Positions 26,306-35,044 of a DNA stretch of 64,000 nucleotides are shown here, piece by piece. The position numbers and the translations under genes were made by a program. The notes under the pieces are model-generated. The model did no database searches. It had not been told where the DNA came from and saw only the letters and a program-made list of their open reading frames with translations. Source of the DNA: Faecalibacterium sp. Lineage in GTDB: Bacteria > Bacillota > Clostridia > Oscillospirales > Ruminococcaceae. Within the stretch, counting starts at the first letter, position 1, and every line of letters begins with the position of its first letter. The DNA is taken from assembly GCA_029264955.1 (NCBI GenBank), contig JARHYC010000002.1, positions 1 to 64,000 of the forward strand, given 5' to 3'.

Positions 26306-27679
26306 TCAAATGGCTAGCAGACCGAAGTACTTTGCGACTTCGCCCAACAGGATGACCAGCAGAATCACCGGGGAAACCCAGCGAATCATGATACGGTACA
26401 GCTTTTTACGACCAAAGCGATGACCGTTCTTTTCGACTTCTTCTTCTACGAAGCGGGTGCCAACCACATGACCAATTAGGATACAGGTAAGGAATGCGAC
26501 AATCGGCATCAGGATGGAGTTGGTTAGGAAGTCAAAGAAATCCAAAAAACTCATGCCCATCGGTGTAATGTGGGACAGGGGGCCATACCCCAGACAGGAC
26601 AAGGTACCCAAAAGCAGCACAAATGCAGTAATGGAAACTACCGCCGTAACGCGGCGAATCTTGATGGTGTCCTGCAGAATGGAAATCATGGTTTCCATCA
26701 AGGAAATAGACGAAGTCAACGCAGCAAAGAACACCAGCAGGAAAAACAAAATACCAATGAAACGACCGCCAATCATGGACTGGAATACCTTCGGCAGTAC
26801 GCCGAACATCAGACCGGGACCTGCGGAAATCTGCGAAGGGTCACCGCCGTTGAAAGCAACGACCGGCGGAATAATCATCAAGCCGGCAAGCAGTGCGATG
26901 GAAGTATCGAAGATTTCGATTTGTCCAACCGAGGATTCCAGACTGTTATCATCCTTCATATACGAGCCGTATGTAATCATAATGCCCATGGCAAGCGACA
27001 TGGAATAGAACAGCTGCCCCATTGCGCCCAGTACCGTAGATAAGGAGAAATGGGAGAAGTCTGGAATTAGATAGAATTTCAAACCCTCCATTGCGCCGGG
27101 CAGAGTGAGCGAATAACCGGCAATGAAAATGGAAAGAAGTACCAGAATCGGCATTAGGAACTTGCTCATGGTCTCGATGCCCTTGTTCACGCCCAAAAGC
27201 ACCACAGAAGCGGTGAGCAGGACATAGATAAAGAACCAGACCATCGGGTCATTGGAAGAACCGGATGCGCTGACAGTAATAAAATTGTTAAAATAGGCAT
27301 CCGAAGCCAGTACGGTATCGTGACCGATGATGAATTCGTACAGGTACTTAATAACCCAGCCGCCGATGACACAGTAATATGGGGTAATCAGAGCAGGAAT
27401 CAGGGCGCTCAAAGGGCCCAGAGCAGAAAAGCGTTTATCGGCTTCTTTGTACGCAAACAGGCAGGATTTGCGGGTACGGCGTCCAATCGCAATCTCGGTA
27501 ACCATCAGCGCAAAACCAAACGTAACAGCCAGAATAATATAAATCAACAGGAAAATACCGCCGCCATATTTTGCGGCAAGGTAGGGAAAGCGCCATAGGT
27601 TGCCCAGACCAACGGCAGAACCGGCAGCAGCCAATACAAAACCGATTCGACTGGTAAAATGACTTCTTTTTTCACTCAC
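26306..27679 (-). CDS. sodium-dependent transporter, NSS (SNF) family
   Basis: A 457-residue sodium-coupled amino-acid or amine symporter like LeuT/MhsT. The N-terminus carries the family signature AAAGSAVGLGNLWRFPYL, which forms the first Na and substrate sites in helix 1; 11-12 membrane helices follow. The start is GTG at 27679 with AGAGGTG upstream; the longer GTG frame from 27688 overlaps the ribosome site. It has its own promoter and is convergent with the ABC-F gene. The substrate cannot be named. Confidence 0.9.
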   Translation of the reverse strand: MSEKRSHFTSRIGFVLAAAGSAVGLGNLWRFPYLAAKYGGGIFLLIYIILAVTFGFALMVTEIAIGRRTRKSCLFAYKEADKRFSALGPLSALIPALITPYYCVIGGWVIKYLYEFIIGHDTVLASDAYFNNFITVSASGSSNDPMVWFFIYVLLTASVVLLGVNKGIETMSKFLMPILVLLSIFIAGYSLTLPGAMEGLKFYLIPDFSHFSLSTVLGAMGQLFYSMSLAMGIMITYGSYMKDDNSLESSVGQIEIFDTSIALLAGLMIIPPVVAFNGGDPSQISAGPGLMFGVLPKVFQSMIGGRFIGILFFLLVFFAALTSSISLMETMISILQDTIKIRRVTAVVSITAFVLLLGTLSCLGYGPLSHITPMGMSFLDFFDFLTNSILMPIVAFLTCILIGHVVGTRFVEEEVEKNGHRFGRKKLYRIMIRWVSPVILLVILLGEVAKYFGLLAI

Positions 27680-27720
27680 AACAAACACCTCTCAATTGGA
27701 TTGGTCGAATAATGTTAATA

Positions 27721-27749
27721 ATTATGCCATAAGTTATGCCACAAATCAA
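27721..27749 (-). promoter_or_regulatory. NSS transporter promoter
   Basis: On the minus strand TTGATT, 17-base spacer, CATAAT. Confidence 0.6.
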
Positions 27750-27823
27750 TACTTTACTGTATGAAAGTGTGACGCGGAATGGTATGATTTTTCGTCAAAA
27801 GGTTCAGAAATATGAGATGATGT

Positions 27824-27852
27824 TTGCATGAAAGAGAAAAACATGATACCAT
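27824..27852 (+). promoter_or_regulatory. candidate promoter of the radical-SAM gene
   Basis: TTGCAT, 17-base spacer, TACCAT. Confidence 0.4.
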
Positions 27853-27892
27853 AACGGTACTATATTAGAAAATGAGAAAAAGAGGTGCCGCC

Positions 27893-28720
27893 TTGTATTC
27901 CCGAGTATATGTGGAAATCACGAATATCTGCAACCGTAATTGTTCCTTTTGTCCCGGTACGAAGCGCCCGCTTCGCCGCATGACAATGGAAGAGTTCGGC
28001 ACAGTTGCGCATAAGCTGCAGGGGGTAACAGAATATCTGTATTACCATCTGATGGGGGAACCGCTGACCCATCCGCTGCTGCCGGATTTTATTCGGGAGG
28101 CAAACAGTTTGGGCTTTCGCTCTGCCATTACAACAAATGGTACACTGCTGCCGCAGCGTGGCGATGCATTGATTGAAGCTGGTGTATACAAAGTAAATAT
28201 CTCGGTACACAGCTTTGAAAACGGCAGCAAGGAAGATTATCTGACCTATCTGAATAACTGCATGGATTTTGCCGATAAAGCCAGCAAGGCGGGCGTTCTG
28301 GTGATTTTGCGCTTGTGGAACAATGGCGTAGACCAAGGGCGTAACGTAGATATTCTGGCACGTCTTAAAGAGCGATTCGATGAAGCGTGGCACTGGGGAA
28401 CCCGTGGCGCACGCATTCGCAATAAACTGCATCTGGAATATGGCGACCGATTCCAGTGGCCGGATATGACGGCGGAAAATCAGGGCGAGCAGGTGTTCTG
28501 CTATGGTTTGAAGGATCACTTTGCCGTTTTGTGTGACGGTCGTGTAGTACCGTGCTGCTTGGACCACGAAGGCGATATTCCGTTGGGAAATCTTTTTGAG
28601 CAGGACGCAGAGGAGATTTTGCAGTCACCCCGAGCACAGGCGATGCGAAAAGGCTTTGCTTGCCGCCGTGCAACCGAAGAACTATGCCAGAGATGTGGTT
28701 ATGCTCGTCGTTTTGGCTGA
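27893..28720 (+). CDS. radical SAM/SPASM protein
   Basis: A 275-residue radical-SAM protein. The SAM-cluster motif is C13-NRN-C17-SF-C20, directly after EITNICNRNC, and GEPLTHP forms the second conserved loop. The C-terminus has a SPASM-like cysteine set (VVPCCLDHEGDIPLGN, then C-x6-C and CQRC) for auxiliary Fe-S clusters. The family includes peptide-modifying and sugar-modifying maturases, but no precursor peptide or partner is seen nearby, so the substrate is unknown. TTG at 27893 is preferred because AGAGGTG sits six bases upstream; ATG 27872, 21 bases earlier, has no ribosome site. Confidence 0.82.
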   Translation: MYSRVYVEITNICNRNCSFCPGTKRPLRRMTMEEFGTVAHKLQGVTEYLYYHLMGEPLTHPLLPDFIREANSLGFRSAITTNGTLLPQRGDALIEAGVYKVNISVHSFENGSKEDYLTYLNNCMDFADKASKAGVLVILRLWNNGVDQGRNVDILARLKERFDEAWHWGTRGARIRNKLHLEYGDRFQWPDMTAENQGEQVFCYGLKDHFAVLCDGRVVPCCLDHEGDIPLGNLFEQDAEEILQSPRAQAMRKGFACRRATEELCQRCGYARRFG

Positions 28721-28737
28721 TCCATAGTGCAGGCGCA

Positions 28738-28776
28738 CCCCCAAAGAATCGTATCAGAAAGCGATTCTTTGGGGGG
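28738..28776 (+). terminator. terminator of the radical-SAM gene
   Basis: CCCCCAAAGAATCG / CGATTCTTTGGGGG, a 14-base stem. Confidence 0.7.
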
Positions 28777-28844
28777 GCTTGTGTCTAAGCATGCAGAAAA
28801 TAACGGGCACAGTATTTCATGAGACTGCATCTTTCCTAAATAAA

Positions 28845-28890
28845 AAATGGCAGTATCCGAAAAACGGATACTGCCATTCTTTTTATTTTA
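28845..28890 (-). terminator. bidirectional terminator of the second flavoprotein
   Basis: AATGGCAGTATCCG / CGGATACTGCCATT with A/T-rich flanks on both sides. Confidence 0.85.
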
Positions 28891-28932
28891 GCTGCACCAC
28901 TGTAACCAGCGGTATAGGTTTAATTGGCTTGC

Positions 28933-30906
28933 TTAGGCAACAGCCTGTTTCAGGCAGGCGGCCACAGCGTCCTTGATTCGGCCGGAGGTCATGGTAGCAC
29001 CGGCCACGCCGTCGATGTCACAGGAGTTCTCTGTAACGATCTTCTCGGGCAGCTGCTCCAGAGCAGCACCGGCAATAGACTGAGTCTCGTGGTTTTCCAC
29101 GATCTCTACATGAGCAATCTTACCTGCAGAAATGGTGACCTTTACCGTCATGGGGCCTTCCTGGCCTTCTACCGTAGCGGTGTAGTCGCCGTCATTCAGT
29201 TTCTGGCTCATGTCGAAGCGGCTCTCTTCAGAAGCAGCGGGCGCATCCTTCGCAAACATATCCTCGGTGATAACGTTCTGTGCGGCCTTCATGGTGTAGC
29301 CGGTAGGAACCTCATTGTTCATAGCATGACGTGCAGCGATGCGGCCGAAGACCACAGGGCCCATAACGCCGGTACCACCAGAAACAAATTTGCCCCAGAT
29401 ACCGCCAACACACTCACCAGCTGCATACAGGCCGGGGATTGCGGTACCGTCTGCGTCCAGAACCTGTGCATTCGTGTTGGTCTGAACGCCGCCCAAAGTC
29501 ATGACACACAGCGCGTGCAGGGGCACTGCGTAGTAGTGCTCACCCTCGATCTTGTTGACCTTGACATTGTATGCGGGATTCAGGCTGTCGTCGGTGAATT
29601 TACGACCAAACTCGTCGGTGGTCTTGTTCTCTACGTTTTCGTTATACTTGTTGACGGTATTCACCAGATTCTCGGCAGGGATCTCCAGCTTTTCAGCCAG
29701 CTCTTCCAGAGAATCTGCGGATACAACAAACTGGTTGAAGGGCTTGCCAGGTGCATAGAAGAAGTTCCAGAACACGGATGCGTTCAGCGCCTCAGCATCT
29801 TTGATGATGTCGTCGGTGAAGATATCATACTGGATTGCATCGGGCTGCTGCTCCAGTGCAACTTCGCGCTTGTCAACAGCAGATTCCGTCTCGTCCACAA
29901 AACGGTTGCCTTCCTTGTTGACGCAGATGCCGCCAACCTTCCACATATAAGTGGAAGCAATCTGTCCAGGGCCGTTGCCGGTATCCAGACCCATGGGGAA
30001 GGTGGGGATGTAGCCCATGACCTTCTCGTCGATGTTTGCGCCAACATTCTGCATCATGTAGATGCCATAGCCATCAGAGGCACTAGAGCCACCGGGCAGG
30101 TACTTTGCACCGTTCTCGGTGAAGTTACCCATCATCTTCAGGTTGCCGGAGTAGCCGCCGGTAGCCATAATCAGGCCCTTCTTTGCGGTGTACAGGATGG
30201 TGTCGCCGTCAGCGTTCTTTGCGGCAACGGACAGAACCTGACCGTCTTCGTTGTTGATCAGCTGGGTAGCGGTGGTCTGCAGCTCAACGGTGATTTTGTC
30301 GTTTGTCTTTACAGCGGTGTCCAAAATCTCATGGACAGCAGACTTGTAGGTCTTGGGATCATCCGGGCGAGGCTTGTAGGAGCGCTTTACGGAATACAGG
30401 GCATGTTCAGGAGCGAATACACTCATAGTGCCGGTTTCACGGTCCACGCCGAACTCGTTGTCGGAAAGGCCGTTGTCCCACAGCCACTGGATGGCAGCTA
30501 CATCCTCATCAACGAAGGTACGAATCATTTCTTCGTTGCCAGCCTGTGCACCGTTCTTCAGGATGTCCTGCACGAAGGACTCCTTCGTGTCCTCAACACC
30601 GTCCAGCTCCTGAATCACAGTTTCGGCACCGGACATGGTGCCGCTGGTAAAGTTGAGAGAACCGCCGGTAGTGGTGGTCTTTTCCAGAATGATAACACTC
30701 TCTGCGCCATTCTCGACGGCTTCGATTGCAGCAGACAGACCTGCGCCGCCTGCACCAACGATCACAACGTCAGCAGTCTTGGTTTCCTTTGCATTGATTT
30801 GGGGCACGGTGTTGCCCGACTGAGTCTGTTCGCTGCTGGGAGCACCGCAGGCTGCCAGAGACAGAATCATAGCAAGGGACAATACAATAGAAATTAGTTT
30901 TTTCAC
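28933..30906 (-). CDS. flavinylated FAD-dependent lipoprotein reductase, C-terminal FMN domain
   Basis: A 657-residue extracytoplasmic fumarate-reductase-like protein. A lipoprotein signal (VKKLISIVLSLAMILSLAAC, Cys20) is followed by an FAD domain (VIVGAGGAGLSAAIEA) with the FrdA-type capping domain, then a C-terminal FMN-binding domain with D632-G-V-A-G-A-T638-MTS, the ApbE attachment motif. Domain order is the reverse of the protein at 7345-9033. The start is GTG at 30906 with AGGAG upstream; the longer ATG frame from 30963 would bury the signal peptide. Codon use is of the highly expressed type. It probably reduces an organic acceptor outside the membrane; acceptor and electron donor are unknown. 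Confidence 0.9.
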   Translation of the reverse strand: MKKLISIVLSLAMILSLAACGAPSSEQTQSGNTVPQINAKETKTADVVIVGAGGAGLSAAIEAVENGAESVIILEKTTTTGGSLNFTSGTMSGAETVIQELDGVEDTKESFVQDILKNGAQAGNEEMIRTFVDEDVAAIQWLWDNGLSDNEFGVDRETGTMSVFAPEHALYSVKRSYKPRPDDPKTYKSAVHEILDTAVKTNDKITVELQTTATQLINNEDGQVLSVAAKNADGDTILYTAKKGLIMATGGYSGNLKMMGNFTENGAKYLPGGSSASDGYGIYMMQNVGANIDEKVMGYIPTFPMGLDTGNGPGQIASTYMWKVGGICVNKEGNRFVDETESAVDKREVALEQQPDAIQYDIFTDDIIKDAEALNASVFWNFFYAPGKPFNQFVVSADSLEELAEKLEIPAENLVNTVNKYNENVENKTTDEFGRKFTDDSLNPAYNVKVNKIEGEHYYAVPLHALCVMTLGGVQTNTNAQVLDADGTAIPGLYAAGECVGGIWGKFVSGGTGVMGPVVFGRIAARHAMNNEVPTGYTMKAAQNVITEDMFAKDAPAASEESRFDMSQKLNDGDYTATVEGQEGPMTVKVTISAGKIAHVEIVENHETQSIAGAALEQLPEKIVTENSCDIDGVAGATMTSGRIKDAVAACLKQAVA

Positions 30907-30971
30907 AATATAGTCTCCTTCATCTTGAATTGCAAGTTGCAAACATTTTATAGTTCTTGTCATGCATTGTT

Positions 30972-31000
30972 AGTTTACGCCTTTCATTCGTGAGAGTCAA
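30972..31000 (-). promoter_or_regulatory. promoter of the second flavoprotein gene
   Basis: On the minus strand TTGACT, 17-base spacer, TAAACT. Two direct TTGTTAA elements (about 31018-31034) lie just upstream; they resemble Rex half-sites but do not form a palindrome. Confidence 0.6.
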
Positions 31001-31127
31001 TCCAATTGATCGTTTTTTAACAAATTTTAACAAAATGTAATATTTTGATTTTGATATACAACGATACGCTCTGCATAATGATAATTTTGGAAGATGAAAT
31101 CAGGATGTGTTTGTTTTGCTTTCAAAG

Positions 31128-31167
31128 GAAAAGGCAGCCACTCCCGAAGGAATGACTGCCTTTTTAT
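31128..31167 (-). terminator. purC terminator
   Basis: On the minus strand AGGCAGTCATTCC / GGGAGTGGCTGCCTTT; both flanks are A/T-rich. Confidence 0.75.
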
Positions 31168-31192
31168 TGGAAATCCGTAGAAATTGGATTTA

Positions 31193-31876
31193 TTAGCGAT
31201 TCAGGATCAGGCGGGTCAGCTCAACAGGCTCGACAATCTTGCCGTCCTTGTAGACGCGCATATTGCCAGAAGCGATCTCGTCAATCAGGATAACTTCGCC
31301 ATTGTTGTAACCGAACTCGAACTTGATGTCCCACAGGTCCAGGCCGATGGACTTCAGATCGTCAGCAACGATATTGGTGATCTTCAGGGTCTGCTCCTTC
31401 ATGCTCTCGAACTGCGCAGGAGTCATGATGCCCAGAGCTGCCAGACCTTCGCTGGTAACCAGGGGATCGCCCTTTTCGTCGTTCTTGAAGGTGCACTCAA
31501 CATAGCCGCCTTCCAGCGGAGTGCCATCTTTGATGTACTCGCCGTAGCGACGGATGAAGCTGCCAGTAGCAACGCGGCGGCAGATAACTTCCAGACCATG
31601 ACCGAACACGGTAGCGGGCAGAACTTCCATGGTTGCATTGTCAACATCAGCGCTCACATAGTGGGTCTTGATGCCTGCCTTCTTCAGCAACTCAAAGTAC
31701 AGAACAGAGGTCTGCAGATTTGCCTTGCCGATACCCTCAATCGTCAGACCGACACTGTTCTCACCGGGATCGAACACACCGTCTTTACCGGTGCAGTCGT
31801 CCTTAAACTTCAGCATTACATTGCCGTTCTCCAGCTCGAAAACGTCCTTGGTCTTGCCTTCGTACAATTTCTTCAT
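31193..31876 (-). CDS. purC: phosphoribosylaminoimidazole-succinocarboxamide synthase
   Basis: SAICAR synthetase joins aspartate to CAIR with ATP in de novo purine synthesis. The 227-residue product begins [13 protein letters not shown] and contains DDCTGKDG, the [13 protein letters not shown] substrate loop and [11 protein letters not shown], all standard. MKKLYEGK at 31876 is the chosen start, with GGAAGGAAG upstream. Codon use is of the highly expressed type. The gene stands alone here, apart from any other pur gene, with its own promoter and terminator. Confidence 0.95.
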   Translation of the reverse strand: MKKLYEGKTKDVFELENGNVMLKFKDDCTGKDGVFDPGENSVGLTIEGIGKANLQTSVLYFELLKKAGIKTHYVSADVDNATMEVLPATVFGHGLEVICRRVATGSFIRRYGEYIKDGTPLEGGYVECTFKNDEKGDPLVTSEGLAALGIMTPAQFESMKEQTLKITNIVADDLKSIGLDLWDIKFEFGYNNGEVILIDEIASGNMRVYKDGKIVEPVELTRLILNR

Positions 31877-32372
31877 AATGCAGACTTCCTTCCCTAATAA
31901 CACAAGTTTGTATCAGTGGTAATAAGAGCCTTACCGACAAATACTGTACCACAATTTTTCTATGGTGACAATTCATAAATGCAGTTTCAAAGCCGAATTT
32001 CGTATGTGCTGTGGATTCATGGATTTGCAGAAAATTTTTTGTCAAAAATAGGATAAAGTATGATTTTTATGGCAAACTTTGCAGAATAGAAAAAATATAA
32101 AAGGCGGCCGAAATAAATGCCTTTTATGACGTTCTGATAAAAAAGTGCGGTTGTTCGGCGGAAATGGTGTGGAAAAAAGAAGGGGGAAAATGTCGGCTGG
32201 AAATAAAAAAGAATACTTTTACTGGAATAAGTACGATAAAAATATAACAAATTGGGTGCTGCACTGTGCGAAATGCCAAAAAATGGTAAAAAGCAGGAAA
32301 AGGCATTGCTGCGATTGGTAAAATATGGTAAAATTTAGATTGTTGAGGGAAGGTAAAACAAAGGAGGACCAC
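31877..32372. promoter_or_regulatory. purC-spo0A divergent intergenic region
   Basis: About 500 A/T-rich bases. The purC promoter (minus strand: TTGTCA, 17-base spacer, TACAGT) is at 31943-31971. The nearest spo0A promoter (TTGCTG, 17-base spacer, TAAAAT) is at 32306-32334. The middle (about 31990-32290) is A/T-rich with no gene that I can support. Confidence 0.5.
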
Positions 32373-33125
32373 ATGGAAAAGATTAAGTTTGTTATGTCAG
32401 ATACCGGTGCAGAAGTGACAGATCGCTGCCGGAAGGCACTGGAAAAAGAGAGTGTAGAAGTAGCCGTAGTGGAAAAAGACGGCAGCAAAGTTTTACAGAA
32501 ATTGTTGGCCCTGCGCCCACAGGTAGTGCTGCTGGATACATTTATGCCGGGGCTGGATGCGATTACCGTCAAGGAGCGGTATCAGGAAGCTGGTGGCAAT
32601 CACACCGTATTTTTCGCAACTGGTGCTTACCAAAGTGAAGAAGTAGAGCAGGAGCTTCTGGAAGCTGGATTTGCTTTTTATTTTGTGAAACCTTTTGAGG
32701 AAAGCGTGTTGGCAGAGCGTGTGAAAAAAGCGGCAAGTAACACGGATCCCTCGATGAATCTTGTGGATAATGATGAGATGACAGTTACTGAGATTTTGCA
32801 TCAGATTGGTGTGCCGGCACATATTAAAGGTTATCAGTTTTTGCGGGATGCAATTCTGCTGACTGTGAATGACCCGGATTACATCAATGCGGTAACCAAG
32901 CGTTTGTACCCGGAAATTGCAAAGCGCAACAACACAACGGCATCCCGTGTGGAGCGTGCAATTCGCCATGCGATTGAAGTTGCGTGGGACCGTGGCGATG
33001 TGGATACATTGAACCGCTATTTTGGCTATACCATTCATAACTTGCGCGGAAAACCTACAAATAGTGAATTTATTGCGATGATCAGCGATAAGATGCGTTT
33101 AGATAAGCACCGCAGACTCGCCTGA
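32373..33125 (+). CDS. spo0A: sporulation master regulator Spo0A
   Basis: Spo0A, when phosphorylated, triggers sporulation and in Clostridia also solvent or toxin genes. The 250-residue product has a receiver domain (phosphoacceptor Asp55 in VVLLDTFMPGLD, Thr in FFATG, Lys in FVKPF) and the diagnostic C-terminal domain with recognition helix TTASRVERAIRHAIEVAW. The acidic pocket is unusual: the normal Asp-Asp pair (10-11) is Asp10-Thr11. AAAGGAGG precedes ATG 32373; the longer frame from 32325 overlaps the promoter. In many Firmicutes spoIVB lies next to spo0A; here spoIVB is 30 kb away at the window end. Confidence 0.95.
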   Translation: MEKIKFVMSDTGAEVTDRCRKALEKESVEVAVVEKDGSKVLQKLLALRPQVVLLDTFMPGLDAITVKERYQEAGGNHTVFFATGAYQSEEVEQELLEAGFAFYFVKPFEESVLAERVKKAASNTDPSMNLVDNDEMTVTEILHQIGVPAHIKGYQFLRDAILLTVNDPDYINAVTKRLYPEIAKRNNTTASRVERAIRHAIEVAWDRGDVDTLNRYFGYTIHNLRGKPTNSEFIAMISDKMRLDKHRRLA

Positions 33126-33225
33126 TTGAAAAGCAGCAGGCAGAGGGCAGCATCTTTTTTGTGCAGAGAAAAGCAAAAAAGAAATTCCTCCGTTCGCATC
33201 TTCCCAAAAGCCGAAAGACAAAAAT

Positions 33226-33275
33226 ACAAAACGCCCTTTTTGATGATGTCGTCAAGAGGGGCGTTTTGCTATAGG
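33226..33275 (+). terminator. spo0A terminator
   Basis: AAAACGCCC / GGGGCGTTTT with extended lower-quality pairing inside. Confidence 0.65.
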
Positions 33276-33290
33276 ATATAATAGGAGAGA

Positions 33291-33322
33291 AAAAGGAGCG
33301 GCACAAAGCCGCTCCTTTTTCT
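33291..33322 (-). terminator. terminator of the antiporter gene, bidirectional
   Basis: AAAAAGGAGCGGC-acaaa-GCCGCTCCTTTTT. Confidence 0.88.
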
Positions 33323-33341
33323 GTGCAAAGAATATTCTGTA

Positions 33342-34613
33342 TTATGCCGGTTTGTTGGCAGTACGGGCACTTGTCTTCTGAGAAGGATCAATTTCGCCAG
33401 CACCAAACAGGGCGCGCTTGGTCAGTACGGGGCCGACCAGCTCATACACCAACACCGCAAACAGCACGACGTTGCGAATCAGGGCGCCATCGCCCAAGAT
33501 GGCTGAAGTTTGTGCCATACCCAGCGCAACACCAGCCTGCGGCAACAGGGTGATGCCTAGGTACTTAGTAATTTTGGGGTCACAGTGGCTTGCACGGCAA
33601 CTAATATTTGCACCACAATATTTGCCCAGAGAGCGGGAAATGATGAATAACACACCTACCATAGCAACCAACGGATTGGTGAAGATGCCCAGATTCAGTT
33701 CAGCACCGGAAATGACGAAGAACAAGATGTTCAGCGGTGCAGTCCAGCGGTCTACGCGTTCCATCAGTTCTTCGGAGAAGTCACAGATGTTGCAGAACAC
33801 GGTGCCGGTCATCATGCAGACCAGCAGCAGAGAAAAACCAAGGTGCAGACCGCCAATGTCAAATTCCAGCATGGACAGACCAACGGTTAGCAGCACAAAA
33901 CTGACAGATAGGGACAAGCGCTTACTTCTGGAGTGAAAGAACTGCTCTACGAAGTACAGCACATAACCCATCACAGCACCAAGCACCAGGGATAGAACGA
34001 TTTCAAGAACCGGCTCTAACACAACAGCGGTGATGCTGACGCTGCCCTGCTCCAACGCTTCGGCAACACCGAACGATGCGGAGAACAGCATCAGACCGAC
34101 AGCGTCATCAATCGCGACAACCAGTAATAGCAACTTGGTCAAAGGCCCATCTGCTTTGTACTGGCGTACAACCATCAAAGTAGCAGCGGGTGCGGTAGCG
34201 GATGCAATAGCACCCAGGGTGATGGCAGCGGGCAGGGATATTACATCCGGGCGGATAAAGTGCAAGACAATCAGCACGATATCCACAAACACAGTGGTGA
34301 TCACAGCCTGAAAGATGCCAACAGTAATGGCTTGTTTGCCCATCTTTTTCAGCTGGCTCAGGCGGAACTCGTTGCCAATGGCAAATGCGATAAAGCCAAG
34401 GGCTGCCTGAGACAGGATTGAAAAACTTTCAACCTGCTCCAAAGACTGGAACCCAAAACCTGCAATATTCAGCCGGCCCAAGCAGAAAGGACCCAGCAGC
34501 AGACCGGTTGCCAGATAAGCGGTAACGGCAGGCAGAGACAACTTTTTAGCAACACGGGACATCAAAAGACCGCCAATCGCACAAAAGGCGATGCAGATGA
34601 GAATTTTCTCCAT
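33342..34613 (-). CDS. cation/proton antiporter, CPA2 family
   Basis: A 423-residue integral membrane protein with about 12 helices, related to KefB/GerN-type Na(K)/H antiporters. The N-terminus LSLPAVTAYLATGLLLGP and the helix with VVAIDDAVGLMLF, carrying the paired Asp residues, are typical. No RCK or TrkA domain follows. The MEKILI start at 34613 has AGGAGG upstream. GerN-type members serve germination in spore formers, but the role here is not defined; pH or cation balance is the safe call. Confidence 0.86.
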   Translation of the reverse strand: MEKILICIAFCAIGGLLMSRVAKKLSLPAVTAYLATGLLLGPFCLGRLNIAGFGFQSLEQVESFSILSQAALGFIAFAIGNEFRLSQLKKMGKQAITVGIFQAVITTVFVDIVLIVLHFIRPDVISLPAAITLGAIASATAPAATLMVVRQYKADGPLTKLLLLVVAIDDAVGLMLFSASFGVAEALEQGSVSITAVVLEPVLEIVLSLVLGAVMGYVLYFVEQFFHSRSKRLSLSVSFVLLTVGLSMLEFDIGGLHLGFSLLLVCMMTGTVFCNICDFSEELMERVDRWTAPLNILFFVISGAELNLGIFTNPLVAMVGVLFIISRSLGKYCGANISCRASHCDPKITKYLGITLLPQAGVALGMAQTSAILGDGALIRNVVLFAVLVYELVGPVLTKRALFGAGEIDPSQKTSARTANKPA

Positions 34614-35044
34614 AATATACATTCCTCCTCTTTTTGAAAGCGTTTATGATGATAACACGTTTGAAAGAACGATACAAGGGAAATTTCAACCAAAATCCAT
34701 CCCGAGAACAAAAGTATAACTGTTTGATTCAACTAGTCGGATGATAAGAGAGAGAAATGCCTTTCTTGCGTTTTTACGAATGTTTTTATATTGCTCTTCT
34801 GTAGGAGAAAAGGCATCGTACGCCCAATATGGGGAAAGAGAAGAAAGATATAAGGATGAAGCATGGAAAATATGTATCTTACCCCAAAACACATAGAGAT
34901 ACAGCAGAAAAAGGACAGGAGGAGGCAGGAAAATGTACAATCCGCATGAATAGCTTTTGGGAAGAATACTTGAAGCTTTGACAGGTTTTCTGTATAATGT
35001 AAGTTGATTCAATAGAAGCATTTTTAGGGAGAAAGAGGACTAAA
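34614..35044. other. intergenic region before ispDF
   Basis: About 430 bases. The ispDF promoter (TTGAAG, 17-base spacer, TATAAT) is at 34970-34998. The minus strand has an open frame (34686-35021, 111 residues) whose last 45 residues look protein-like (SPTEEQYKNIRKNARKAF), but it covers the ispDF promoter and has no ribosome site that I can find. I treat it as unsupported. Confidence 0.4.
34970..34998 (+). promoter_or_regulatory. ispDF operon promoter
   Basis: TTGAAG, 17-base spacer, TATAAT, about 45 bases before the start. Confidence 0.6.

Noticed and set aside
28924..30897. 657-residue plus-strand frame opposite the second flavoprotein
   Set aside because: The minus-strand frame has a lipobox, FAD and FMN motifs, promoter and terminator. 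The antisense frame is a by-product of strongly biased codons.
31018..31034. Rex site upstream of the second flavoprotein
   Set aside because: The two TTGTTAA elements are direct, not inverted, repeats, so they do not make the Rex palindrome.
34686..35021. 111-residue minus-strand frame before ispDF
   Set aside because: The last 45 residues look protein-like, but the frame covers the ispDF promoter and has no start signal; kept only as a note in the intergenic entry.
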